DNA from: Scleromatobacter humisilvae
Lineage (GTDB): Bacteria > Pseudomonadota > Gammaproteobacteria > Burkholderiales > Burkholderiaceae_C
Direction: 5' to 3'
Length of the DNA stretch: 64,000 bases
NCBI RefSeq assembly: GCF_023231945.1
Contig: NZ_JAJLJH010000001.1
Coordinates: 1,426,001 to 1,490,000 of the forward strand
Below, piece by piece: positions 51,421-59,985 of the stretch. A program made the translations under genes and the position numbers. The notes below the pieces were generated by a model, which was not told the DNA's origin, did not search any database, and saw only the letters and a program-made list of their open reading frames with translations. Every line of letters begins with the position of its first letter. Position 1 is the first letter of the stretch.

Positions 51421-51902
51421 GCCCCGCATCGTAGCGAAGTGGCTTGCGTCGCGGACGCGCAGCGGCCGCGTGCCGGCGAGTGAGCGTCGAATCCGCAGCG
51501 TTCGGACGGCGCCGGGGCTGCCGAGGCCCTCGATGGGCCGAGGCACGCTGACTCTTCCAAAAGCAGATGCGCCGACCGGCAGGGTGGCCGGGGACTTGGA
51601 TCGCAGGCGCGACCGGCGCGACCAGGGCCATGGGTGGCGTGTGCGCCAGGGCCCCGGGCGCGGCCCGCGGGCGTTGCGCGGTCTGAAGTTGACGGGAGGC
51701 CCTGGGATTCAAGGCCGTTCAGGCCGCCGAATCCGACGCTCGGCAAGCCGGAGCGCCAAGTCTCCGGCCGCCCTGCCGCAGCGGCCATGCCGCCCAGGAA
51801 CGCCCGACGCGCAGCGGCGGGCAAGACAGCGCCGCAGGCAGGCAACGAACGCCCACCAGAGCTGCCAATAAAATCTTGGAAGAACGTCCAGGGAGGGACC
51901 CA
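51421..51902. other. intergenic region upstream of the HscC-type gene
   Basis: These 482 bases are GC-rich and hold no gene I can support; the small frames on either strand lack RBS and motif support. Near its end TAAAAT (51869-51874) matches the -10 consensus in five of six positions, but the -35 region (CGAACG) is poor. The gene start lies 29 bases downstream behind a strong GGGAGG. Confidence 0.4.
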
Positions 51903-53600
51903 GTGATCTTCGGCATCGATCTCGGCACCACCAACAGCCTCATCGCCTGGCTGAAGGACGGCGTGCCCACGCCCATCGCCAACGTCCACGGCAGCGTGCT
52001 GACGCCGTCGGCCGTCTCGGTCGATGCCGACGGCAGCCTGCTGGTGGGCGCCACCGCGCGCGAGCGCCTGGTCACGCACCCGAAGCGCAGCGCCGCCTCG
52101 TTCAAGCGCCTGATGGGCACCGGGCAGAAGCTGACGCTGGCCGGCGTGCAGTACCGGCCCGAGGACCTGTCCGCCCTGGTGCTGCGCGCGCTGAAGGCCG
52201 ACGCGGAACACGCCACCGGCGAGAAGGTCGAGGAGGTCATCATCTCGGTGCCCGCCTACTTCAACGACCAGCAGCGCAAGGCGACGCGCCTGGCCGGCGA
52301 GCTGGCCGGCCTGAAGGTGCTGCGCCTGGTCAACGAGCCGACCGCCGCCGCGCTGTTCCACGGCATCCACGAGCGCGACGCCGACGCCACCTTCCTGATC
52401 ATCGATCTCGGCGGCGGCACCTTCGACGTCTCCATCCTCGAGCGCTTCTCCGGCGTGATGGAGGTGCGCGCCACCGGCGGTGACACCTTCCTCGGCGGCG
52501 ACGACTTCACCGAGGCGATGGTGCAGCTGTTGGCGCGCAAGGCGTCGCTCGACGACAAGGCGCTGGCCGAGCCGGCGAAGAACGGCGCGCTGCGCTTCGC
52601 GGCCGAATCGGCCAAGCGCGCGCTGGCGTCCGCCGCCGCCTGCGAAGTCGACCTGCAAGGCCTCGGCCTGGGCAGGCTCGCCGTCACGCAGGCCGAGTTC
52701 GAGAAGGCCTGCGAGCCGCTGCTGGAGCGCCTGCGCGCGCCCATCGAGCGCGCACTGCGCGACGCGCGTCTGCGCGTGGCCGACCTTGACGAGATCGCGC
52801 TGGTCGGCGGCGCGAGCCGCATGCCCATGGTGCGGCGCCTCGTCTCGCAGCTGTTCGGCCGCCTGCCCGCGCGCCACCTCGATCCCGACCAGACGATCGC
52901 GCTCGGCGTGGCCGTGTGCGCCGGCCTGACCAGCCGCGACGAGGCCTTCGAGGAGATGGTGTTGACCGACGTCTGCCCGCACACGCTGGGCATCCGCATC
53001 AGCGAGTCCGACGGCCACGGCGGCCACATCGGCGACGTCTTCCTGCCGGTGATCGAGCGCAACACCGTGGTGCCAGCCAGCCGCGTCAAGACCGTGCAGA
53101 CCGTGGCCGACAACCAGGCCAAGCTGTCGGTCGACATCTTCCAGGGCGAGTCGCGCCACTGCAGCCAGAACATCGAGCTGGGCAGCGTGGCGCTGAAGAT
53201 CCCGCCGCTGAAGGCCGGCGAGGTCAAGGTGGACGTGCGCTACACCTACGACGTCAACGGCATCCTCGACGTCGACATCGCCGTGGCCGATCACGGCATC
53301 GAGCGCAACCTCGTGATCCGCAAGCTCGCGGGCGACATCAGCGACGAGGAGATTGCGCGCCGGCGCGTCGAGCTCGCCGCGCTGAAGGTGCACCCGCGCG
53401 ACCAGGACCAGAACCGCCTCGTGCTCGAACGCGCGAACCGCCTCTACGAGCAACTGCTGGGCGACGAGCGCGAGCAGGTGGGCCGCTGGCTGGGGCAGTT
53501 CGAGGCGGTGCTGTCGCGCCAGGACGGCAAGGAGATCGCCGAGGCCCGCAAGCAGTTCGCCGTCGCGCTCGACACGCTCGAGCGCGGTCCCGTCTGGTAG
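51903..53600 (+). CDS. hscC: Hsp70-family chaperone, HscC type
   Basis: A 565-residue Hsp70. The ATPase domain shows phosphate 1 (FGIDLGTTNSLIAW), connect 1 (VPAYFNDQQRKATRLAGELA), LVNEPTAAALFHG and phosphate 2 (LIIDLGGGTFDVSIL), and the ADP-contact region ALVGGASRMPMVRR. The substrate domain follows and ends about 60 residues earlier than in DnaK, lacking the C-terminal EEVD-like tail, as in HscC. The start is GTG 51903 with GGGAGG upstream. The next gene, five bases away, is its J-like partner. HscC works as a specialised chaperone for a narrow set of clients. Confidence 0.88.
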   Translation: MIFGIDLGTTNSLIAWLKDGVPTPIANVHGSVLTPSAVSVDADGSLLVGATARERLVTHPKRSAASFKRLMGTGQKLTLAGVQYRPEDLSALVLRALKADAEHATGEKVEEVIISVPAYFNDQQRKATRLAGELAGLKVLRLVNEPTAAALFHGIHERDADATFLIIDLGGGTFDVSILERFSGVMEVRATGGDTFLGGDDFTEAMVQLLARKASLDDKALAEPAKNGALRFAAESAKRALASAAACEVDLQGLGLGRLAVTQAEFEKACEPLLERLRAPIERALRDARLRVADLDEIALVGGASRMPMVRRLVSQLFGRLPARHLDPDQTIALGVAVCAGLTSRDEAFEEMVLTDVCPHTLGIRISESDGHGGHIGDVFLPVIERNTVVPASRVKTVQTVADNQAKLSVDIFQGESRHCSQNIELGSVALKIPPLKAGEVKVDVRYTYDVNGILDVDIAVADHGIERNLVIRKLAGDISDEEIARRRVELAALKVHPRDQDQNRLVLERANRLYEQLLGDEREQVGRWLGQFEAVLSRQDGKEIAEARKQFAVALDTLERGPVW

Positions 53601-53604
53601 CCGC

Positions 53605-55131
53605 ATGACGCCCTGGCAAACGCTTGGCGTCGCCACCGACGTCGCCGTGCCCGAGCTGCGCCGGCGCTATGCCGCGCTGATCAAGGAGTTCCGGCCCGAG
53701 ACGCATCCGCAGGACTTCGCGCGCATCCGCGAGGCCTACGAGGTCGTGCTGCCGCACGCGCGCCGGCGCGAGGCCTTGGCCGCGGAGCGTGCCGAGGAGG
53801 CCGAAGTCGCGACGGCGCAGGTCGAGGCCGTCGCGCAAGCCGGGATCGACGCGGTCCCGCTCGCCACCGGGGCCGCCGCCCCGGTCGAGGTGATCGCGCC
53901 GCCCCCCGTCGAGGAGACGCCTGCCGAGCAGGACGCCGAGCCCGCGCTGGCCGCGCACTTCCGCCGCTTCCACGGCCAGGCCGCGGCCGCGACGGGCAGC
54001 GACGACGAGGCCCACCTGCCCGCGCTGCGCGAGCTGCTGGCGGCGCGCACGCAGGCGACGCTGGACGACAGCCAGGCGCTCGAGTTCGCGCTGATGCGCT
54101 GGTTCATCGAGGCCGACGCGCCGCCGCTGACGCTGCTGTTCGAGACCGGCCGCGCGTTCGACTGGCATCGCCACCCGGCCCGCTTGTCGAGCTGGCTGTC
54201 GCCGTGGGCGCTGCGGCAGATGGAGGCGCGGCTGGCGCTGTCGCGCGACCTGGTCCATGCGCGGCATTTCAGCGGCAACGCGTGGCTGCGGCGGCTTCAT
54301 TCGACGCGGCCGGGCAGGCTCATGCTGGTCTGGCGGCCGGCGGCGGTCGAGGCCGGGTTCTGGGCCGAGCGCTGGCGCAACGCCAGCGAGGACGCCGACG
54401 CCCGGCCGCTCGCGGCCTGCCTGAACCCCGTCGCCCTCCAGCGGATGCGCGGGCCGGCGAGCACCGACCTGCTGGTCGGCCTCGCCGTGGCAGCCTTCGC
54501 GCCGGATCTGGGGAACGCGGCCGTGTGGGCGCTGGTCGCCACCGCGATCGTGTTCGGACTGCGTCGGTTGCTGCAGGTGATCGCCAAGCTGCCCGAGACG
54601 CACCGGGCGCGCGTCGTCGCACGCGCGATCCTCGGCAACAAGATCATCGTGGGCATCGTCGCCGTCGTCGGCGCATGGCTGGCCGCCATCGTGTCCGTGA
54701 CGCCGGAGCCAGGATCGAGGGCGCTCGCGGTTGCAGCGCTGTTGGGCACACCGCTGGCGCTGCTCGTGGCGTCACTCGCCTGGCGCGTCGCGGCCTGGAT
54801 CGAACTCGCGCTGGCCATGCCGTTCCAGTGGCGCGAGGCGGTCGATCGCCTCGAATTCGACGGGCTCGTGCGCAGCAACGCGACGCCGCCGGGTCGGCCG
54901 TTCGGCCGCCGGCTCGGCTTCCTGAAGCGCCTCGCATCGATGCGCGCGGCGCTGCGCCTGCAGCCGCTCGAGATCGCGACACGCGAGCGGCCGCCGCGCG
55001 CCCGGCCGTTCACGCTCGTGAAGCTGGGGCAACCGGGCGGCGGTCAGAACCGCTGGCGCATGCTGTGGTTCGGCGCCTGGGTGCTGTTCGCGCTCCTGCG
55101 CCTGGTGCACGCCTTCGGCGGCGGCAACTGA
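53605..55131 (+). CDS. J-domain-like membrane protein with altered HPD motif
   Basis: A 508-residue protein. Residues 1-50 align with a J-domain (PWQTLGVATDVAVPELRRRY, then AALIKEF and IREAYEVVL), but the HPD tripeptide between helices II and III reads RPE. A variable Ala/Glu-rich region follows. The C-terminal half holds two to four hydrophobic helices (near 285-310 and 345-385) and a basic end. Position just after hscC marks it as its co-chaperone, comparable to the J-like proteins beside hscC in enterobacteria. Without a normal HPD it may tether rather than stimulate the ATPase, which is inference. Confidence 0.7.
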   Translation: MTPWQTLGVATDVAVPELRRRYAALIKEFRPETHPQDFARIREAYEVVLPHARRREALAAERAEEAEVATAQVEAVAQAGIDAVPLATGAAAPVEVIAPPPVEETPAEQDAEPALAAHFRRFHGQAAAATGSDDEAHLPALRELLAARTQATLDDSQALEFALMRWFIEADAPPLTLLFETGRAFDWHRHPARLSSWLSPWALRQMEARLALSRDLVHARHFSGNAWLRRLHSTRPGRLMLVWRPAAVEAGFWAERWRNASEDADARPLAACLNPVALQRMRGPASTDLLVGLAVAAFAPDLGNAAVWALVATAIVFGLRRLLQVIAKLPETHRARVVARAILGNKIIVGIVAVVGAWLAAIVSVTPEPGSRALAVAALLGTPLALLVASLAWRVAAWIELALAMPFQWREAVDRLEFDGLVRSNATPPGRPFGRRLGFLKRLASMRAALRLQPLEIATRERPPRARPFTLVKLGQPGGGQNRWRMLWFGAWVLFALLRLVHAFGGGN

Positions 55132-55137
55132 GCCGGA

Positions 55138-55710
55138 TCAGGGCTTGTCGAGCAGCGGCAGCACCGCCGAGATCAGCGCCACCGTCACCGTCACGCCGAT
55201 GAACAGCGGCAGCAGGCTGCGGAATTCGCCGGGCAGCAGGCGCCCGAGCGCCGCGCGCAGGCGGGCCAGGCCGGTCCTGGGCGCGGCGGGCATCGCGGCG
55301 TGGTGCTGCGCGGCCTCCGCCTGCTCGTCGGCGCGGCGCTGCGCCGCGATCACGGCGCGGGCCTGGTTCGCGGCCTCGTGCGCCTTGGCCTCCTGCGCCG
55401 CCACCCATTGCGAGGTCACCCACGATTGCGGAATCGACGCGTCCTCCGTGGCCGTCGCCTGCGCCGCCGCCGGCGCGGACATGCTGGCCGCGCGCTCGAG
55501 CGCCGTGTGCGACGTCGACGCCGCGGCCCGCGCCGCATGCGGATTCGCCTGCACGGGCATCGGGGCGGCGTCGTCCTCCTCCTCGAACATCTGGGTGGGC
55601 GCGAAGCCGCTGTAGTCGTCGTCGCCATCGGCGTGGACGAACATCGTGTCGGCGAAACCGCCGTTCGAACGATGCGAATTCTTGTTGGAGCGGGAGAGTG
55701 GCTTGAACAT
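55138..55710 (-). CDS. tail-anchored membrane protein of unknown function
   Basis: A 190-residue protein with a strong RBS (GGAGGAAAG) before ATG 55710. The N-terminal half is polar and acidic (FVHADGDDDYSGFAPTQMFE then EEDD), the middle is Ala-rich and helical (AQEAKAHEAANQARAVIAAQ), and the only membrane helix is at the extreme C-terminus (PLFIGVTVTVALISAVLPLL). It is convergent with the J-like gene. No family is recognised. Confidence 0.6.
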   Translation of the reverse strand: MFKPLSRSNKNSHRSNGGFADTMFVHADGDDDYSGFAPTQMFEEEDDAAPMPVQANPHAARAAASTSHTALERAASMSAPAAAQATATEDASIPQSWVTSQWVAAQEAKAHEAANQARAVIAAQRRADEQAEAAQHHAAMPAAPRTGLARLRAALGRLLPGEFRSLLPLFIGVTVTVALISAVLPLLDKP

Positions 55711-56038
55711 GTCTTTCCTCCGGGGCCGGTTCGTTGTCGGAAGACTGTCTTGCCGCCTTCCCATCACCGAACTCCAGCGCGGCCCGTGCTCCGTCAGGGA
55801 GACTGGGTCGGGACGACTCGTCGGGACGGCCGCCCATTTCCTTGCAGATTTTCGGCTCTTCGCGCCCGAATCGACAGCAGGCGACTACTTAACTCAGGGA
55901 GCAGATCTGCTTCGTGCGCGCCGGATCAGCGCGTCGCCAGGCAGGCAAGGACGTGTCGAAACCCGCCGAACTGCTGCCGGACCGCATGCTAGGGATAGCG
56001 CAACGGCCCGATGAAAGAAGTTTCGCCGAACTGGGCAG
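55711..56038. other. intergenic region without supported gene
   Basis: This part of the 533-base gap before the GST gene shows only short unsupported frames. I see no clear promoter, terminator or structured RNA. Its base composition is slightly less GC-rich than the flanking genes. Confidence 0.4.
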
Positions 56039-56119
56039 CGCCCGCTTCCCCAAAAGGGGGGTTTGGGCACCCCCCGTTGGCGGGGCCCACAGTTTGGCCG
56101 CCGCGGTCAGTGCGGCGGC
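56039..56119. repeat. palindromic intergenic repeat, second copy of the Burkholderiales type
   Basis: The stretch contains CCCCAAAAGGGG, a second hairpin CACCCCCCGTTGGCGGGGC, and an 8-bp stem GCCGCCGC / GCGGCGGC around GGTCAGT (56097-56119). The style matches the element at 19690-19752 and repeats known from related genomes. Between it and the GST start (56120-56243) I see nothing else of note. Confidence 0.5.
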
Positions 56120-56243
56120 TCACACGGCCAGCCGCGGCACGGATGCGGCCGCGACATCGACGCGATGCGCAATCCGCATTACCTCTTAGCCGCACCCCGG
56201 CTACAGTCGATTTCCCGCGACAACCCCACGCACTGGAACCCGC

Positions 56244-56930
56244 ATGAAGCTGCTGATCGGCAACAAGAACTACTCGTCCTGGTCGATGCGGCCGTGGGTG
56301 ATGCTCACCCAGTTCGACATCCCGTTCGAGGAAGTGATGGTGCGCTTCGACAGCTTCGCGCCCGATTCGAAGTTCAAGGCGGCGATCGGCCCGTTGTCGC
56401 CGGTCGGCAAGGTGCCGCTGCTCGTGGAGGACGACGGCTTCGTGATCTGGGACACGCTGGCCATCGCCGAATACGTGGCCGAGAAGTTCCCGGACAAGGG
56501 CCTGTGGCCGCGCGACGCCCGCCGGCGCGCGCGGGCACGCAGCGTCTGCGCCGAGATGCACAGCGGCTTCTCGGCGTTGCGCGGCGCGTTCGGCATGAAC
56601 ATCGAGGCCTCGCTGCCCGAGGTCGGCAAGCGCGTGCTGGCCGGGAACGCGGCGGCCCGGGCCGACCTGGCGCGCGTGATCCAGCTCTGGCAGGAGGCGC
56701 TCGCCGAGTCCGGCGGCCCGTTCCTGTTCGGCGACTACTCCATCGCCGACGCCTATTTCACGCCGGTCGTGACGCGCCTGCGCACCTACGCGCTGCCGGT
56801 GCCGGACGACGTCGCCGCCTACATGGCGCGCGTCTTCGCCGCCAAGGGCACGGCGGCGTGGATCCGGGACGCGCTGGAGGAAAAGGAATTCCTGCAGTTC
56901 GAGGAGGACTACCGCACGTCGCGCGACTGA
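56244..56930 (+). CDS. glutathione S-transferase family protein
   Basis: A 228-residue cytosolic GST. The thioredoxin-fold N-terminal domain begins LLIGNKNYSSWSMRPWVML, in which a Ser would activate glutathione, and contains GKVPLLVEDDGFVIWDTLAI with the glutathione-binding cis-Pro and Asp. The C-terminal helical domain has FLFGDYSIADAYFTPVVTRL. It resembles the GstA/DcmA-like bacterial group used in detoxification; no partner gene indicates a substrate. Confidence 0.9.
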   Translation: MKLLIGNKNYSSWSMRPWVMLTQFDIPFEEVMVRFDSFAPDSKFKAAIGPLSPVGKVPLLVEDDGFVIWDTLAIAEYVAEKFPDKGLWPRDARRRARARSVCAEMHSGFSALRGAFGMNIEASLPEVGKRVLAGNAAARADLARVIQLWQEALAESGGPFLFGDYSIADAYFTPVVTRLRTYALPVPDDVAAYMARVFAAKGTAAWIRDALEEKEFLQFEEDYRTSRD

Positions 56931-57000
56931 CGCGAAGGCGCGACGCGGCCACGCCGGCGCGCGCGGGTCGCGCGGGGTTCCTTCGGTATATTGGACGCAC

Positions 57001-59202
57001 ATGTCCGATGCCCCGTTCTCCGCGTTCGCGCCCCTCGTGCTTGCCACGCTCGCGCTGCTGTCCGGCAGCCCCGCCTTCTCCCAGCCGATCGCCGAGGCCA
57101 GCCCCGCGCCGGTGACGCTGCGCATGGACGCCGACACGCCGCCCGTCGCGGCCGCGCAGGCCGTCGCGCCGGCGGCGGCCTCCGCGCCCGAGGCCGCCGC
57201 GCTGCCGCCGGCCACGACGGCCAATTCCCCCACCGGCAACGCGACCAACGCCAGCGACGACGTCATCCGCGACGCGCACGACGCCTTTCTGCGCCGCGAC
57301 CGCGCCCGGCTCGCGCTGCTGCGCGCGACCGCGTTCACCAACCACCTGCCGCTGACGCCCTGGGTCGACTACTGGGAGCTGACGAACCGCCTGTCGGAAG
57401 TGAGCTCCGACGAGGTCGAGCAGTTCTATGCGCGCTGGCCCGGCAGCTACGTCGAGGATCGGCTGCGCAACGACTGGCTGCTCGAGGTGGGCCATCGCCG
57501 CGACTGGGACGCGTTCAAGCGCGACTACCCGCGCTTTCGCATGAACGACGACCGCAGCGTCACGTGCTACGCGACGCTGGTCGACCACCTCGCCGGCAAG
57601 GAGGTGCACGACGCCGCGCTGGCGCAGTGGCTGGCGATCAAGGACATCGACGGCGGCTGCCAGCTGATGGCGCAGACACTCTATGACGACAAGGTCTTCA
57701 CCGACGCCGACGTCTGGCGCCGCATGCGGCAGGCGTCCGAGCTGCCCGCCAAGAGCGCCGAGCGCGCGCTGCGCGGCGCGGCGCAGATCCTCGGCAAGCC
57801 GGCGTCGAAGGAGATGGGCACGCTGCTGGACAACCCGGCGCGCTTCATCACCCGCAAGGCCGACGTCGCCACCACGCGCCGCAACGACATGGTCACGATC
57901 GCGCTGGCCCGCATGGGCGCGAGCGATCCGGCCGCCGCGGCGCTGCAGCTGCAGGAGCGCTGGCAGTCGGCCATCGGCGCCGACAACGCCGCCTGGGCCT
58001 GGGCCGTCATCGCCCGGCACGGCGCGCAGTCGCTGCTGCCCGACGCCGTCGACTGGGCCGACCGCGCGTGGGCCGCGCGCAAGCCGCACAAGGGCGAGAA
58101 GCCCGGGCCGCCGGACTGGAGCGACGAGACGCTCGGCTGGCACGCGCGCGCGGCGCTGCGCGCGGGCAGCGGCACGCAGCGCTGGAAGGACGTGGCGCGC
58201 GCGATCGACGCGATGAGCGCCACCGAGCGCGCGCAGGACAACTGGACGTACTGGCGCGCGCAGGCCGCGCTGTCGCTGGGCCTGGCCGCGCCCGGCGCCG
58301 ACAGCGAGGCCGCGATCGCCGAGGCGCGGCGCCAGCTGAAGACGCTGTCGGCCAACGTCAGCTTCTACGGCCTGCTCAGCGCCGAGGACCTCGGCGGGCA
58401 GTTCGTCCTGCCGCCCAGGCCGGTGCCGCTCACGCCGCTGGAACGCGGCCTGGCGCACGCGAACCCGGGGCTGCTGCGCGGGCTCGCGCTCACCGCGCTC
58501 GACATGCGCGACGAAGGCCGCCGCGAGTGGAACTTCACGCTGCGCGGCATGGGCGACCGCGACCTGCTCGCCGCCGCGCAATGGGCCTGCGACCAGTCCG
58601 ATTGGCAGCTGTGCATCAACACCAGCGAGCGCACCAAGGCCGAGATCGACATCGCGCAGCGATACCCGCTGCCGTTCCGGCGCGACATCGTCGAGGCCGC
58701 CACCAAGGCCGGGCTCGACCCGGCCTTCGTGTTCGGCCTGATCCGCCAGGAGACGCGCTTCATGGGCAACATGCGCTCGGCCGTCGGCGCCAACGGCCTG
58801 ATGCAGCTGATGCCGGCCACCGCCAAGTGGGCGGCGAAGAAGGCCGGCATCGCGTACCGGCCCGAGCTGATCACCGATTCGTCGACCAACCTGCGCATCG
58901 GCAGCTTCTACCTGAAGATGGTCCTCGAGAGCTTCGGCGGCTCCGATCCGATGGCCGCGGCCGCCTACAACGCCGGCCCGGCGCGGCCGCGGCGCTGGCG
59001 CGGCGGGCTGATGCTGGCGCCGGAAGTGTGGACGGAGAACGTGCCGTTCTACGAGACGCGCGACTACGTCAAGAAGGTGATGACCAACGCCGCGATCTAC
59101 GCCGCGCTGCTGGGCGACAAGGGCCCGCAGCTGCGCCCTCGCCTGGGCCCGCAGATCGGCCCGCGCGACGCCGAACAACCGCCTGCAGCGGACATGCCAT
59201 GA
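57001..59202 (+). CDS. slt: soluble lytic murein transglycosylase (Slt family)
   Basis: A 733-residue periplasmic protein. A signal-like stretch ([16 protein letters not shown]) is followed by an Ala-rich segment, then a helical superhelix of about 450 residues, and a C-terminal lysozyme-like SLT domain. The catalytic Glu584 is in [18 protein letters not shown], followed by [16 protein letters not shown] and the later [16 protein letters not shown]. It cleaves the MurNAc-GlcNAc bond of peptidoglycan to 1,6-anhydro products. Its stop overlaps the start of the cca fragment by four bases (ATGA), which shows the ancestral slt-cca operon. Confidence 0.93.
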   Translation: MSDAPFSAFAPLVLATLALLSGSPAFSQPIAEASPAPVTLRMDADTPPVAAAQAVAPAAASAPEAAALPPATTANSPTGNATNASDDVIRDAHDAFLRRDRARLALLRATAFTNHLPLTPWVDYWELTNRLSEVSSDEVEQFYARWPGSYVEDRLRNDWLLEVGHRRDWDAFKRDYPRFRMNDDRSVTCYATLVDHLAGKEVHDAALAQWLAIKDIDGGCQLMAQTLYDDKVFTDADVWRRMRQASELPAKSAERALRGAAQILGKPASKEMGTLLDNPARFITRKADVATTRRNDMVTIALARMGASDPAAAALQLQERWQSAIGADNAAWAWAVIARHGAQSLLPDAVDWADRAWAARKPHKGEKPGPPDWSDETLGWHARAALRAGSGTQRWKDVARAIDAMSATERAQDNWTYWRAQAALSLGLAAPGADSEAAIAEARRQLKTLSANVSFYGLLSAEDLGGQFVLPPRPVPLTPLERGLAHANPGLLRGLALTALDMRDEGRREWNFTLRGMGDRDLLAAAQWACDQSDWQLCINTSERTKAEIDIAQRYPLPFRRDIVEAATKAGLDPAFVFGLIRQETRFMGNMRSAVGANGLMQLMPATAKWAAKKAGIAYRPELITDSSTNLRIGSFYLKMVLESFGGSDPMAAAAYNAGPARPRRWRGGLMLAPEVWTENVPFYETRDYVKKVMTNAAIYAALLGDKGPQLRPRLGPQIGPRDAEQPPAADMP

Positions 59203-59846
59203 AGACCTACGTCGTCGGCGGCGCGGTGCGCGACGGCCTGCTCGGCGAGCCGGTGAACGACCGCGACTGGGTCGTCACCGGCGCGAGCCCGCAGGACATG
59301 CTGGACGCCGGCTACCTGCCCGTCGGCAAGGATTTCCCGGTCTTCCTGCATCCGCGGACGCACGAGGAATACGCGCTCGCCCGCACCGAGCGCAAGACCG
59401 GACCGGGCTATCGCGGCTTCGAGGTGTACGCCGCGCCCGACGTCACGCTCGAGGAGGACCTGGTCCGGCGCGACCTCACGATCAACGCGATCGCGCAGCA
59501 GGAGGACGGCACGCTGGTCGACCCGTACGGCGGCCAGCGCGACCTGGCCGCCAAGGTGCTGCGCCACGTCTCCGAGGCCTTCGCCGAGGACCCGGTGCGC
59601 ATCCTGCGCCTGGCCCGCTTCGCGGCGCGCTGGCCCGACTTCACCGTCGCGCCGGAGACGATCGCGCTGATGCGCCAGATGGTCGACGCCGGCGAGGTCG
59701 ACGCGCTGGTCGCCGAGCGGGTGTGGCAGGAGCTGTCGCGCGGGCTGATGGAACGCGCGCCGGCGCGCATGTTCGAGGTGCTGCGCAGCGTCGGCGCGCT
59801 CGCGAAGCTGCTGCCCGAGGTCGACGCGCTGTTCGGTCTCCCCTGA
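59199..59846 (+). pseudogene. cca: CCA-adding tRNA nucleotidyltransferase, N-terminal half only (gene split)
   Basis: A 215-residue protein that matches the N-terminal half of bacterial Cca (about 410 residues). The catalytic features are intact: [10 protein letters not shown] (7-16), the metal-binding DRD (Asp21, Asp23), RRD (90-92) in [12 protein letters not shown], and [15 protein letters not shown] (130-144), the nucleotide-selecting neck region. The frame ends at TGA 59844 directly after [12 protein letters not shown], where intact homologues continue into the HD/tail domain. That missing part is found at about 61771-62262, after 1.9 kb of inserted DNA. Whether this half still makes a working enzyme is unknown; the class II body and tail domains that hold tRNA are absent. 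It is coupled to slt by ATGA. Confidence 0.85.
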
Positions 59847-59900
59847 CGCGTCGCCTCGGACGTTCAGAGCTTGCTCCGGCTCAAGTTAGACTGAATGAAT

Positions 59901-59968
59901 GGACGGGCCCGGGTGGTCCAGGAGGTCCTCGCGATCTTTCGGAAGGGTTCGAATCCCTCCCGTCCGCC
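59901..59968 (+). other. degenerate tRNA-like element
   Basis: GGACGGG (59901-59907) pairs with CCCGTCC (59959-59965) as a 7-bp acceptor-like stem. Before it, AGGG-TTCGAAT-CCCT forms a T-arm with the canonical TTCGAAT loop, and the end reads GCC. The 36 bases between acceptor and T-arm are too few for normal D and anticodon arms and no good anticodon stem forms. It looks like a deleted tRNA (serine/leucine-like by its ends) or an integration remnant, not a working tRNA. Confidence 0.5.
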
Positions 59969-59985
59969 CTCAACCCTTTCGCGCC

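Noticed and set aside
59901-59968. A functional tRNA gene
   Set aside because: Only 36 bases lie between the acceptor strand and the T-arm, and no anticodon stem forms, so it is reported as tRNA-like only.
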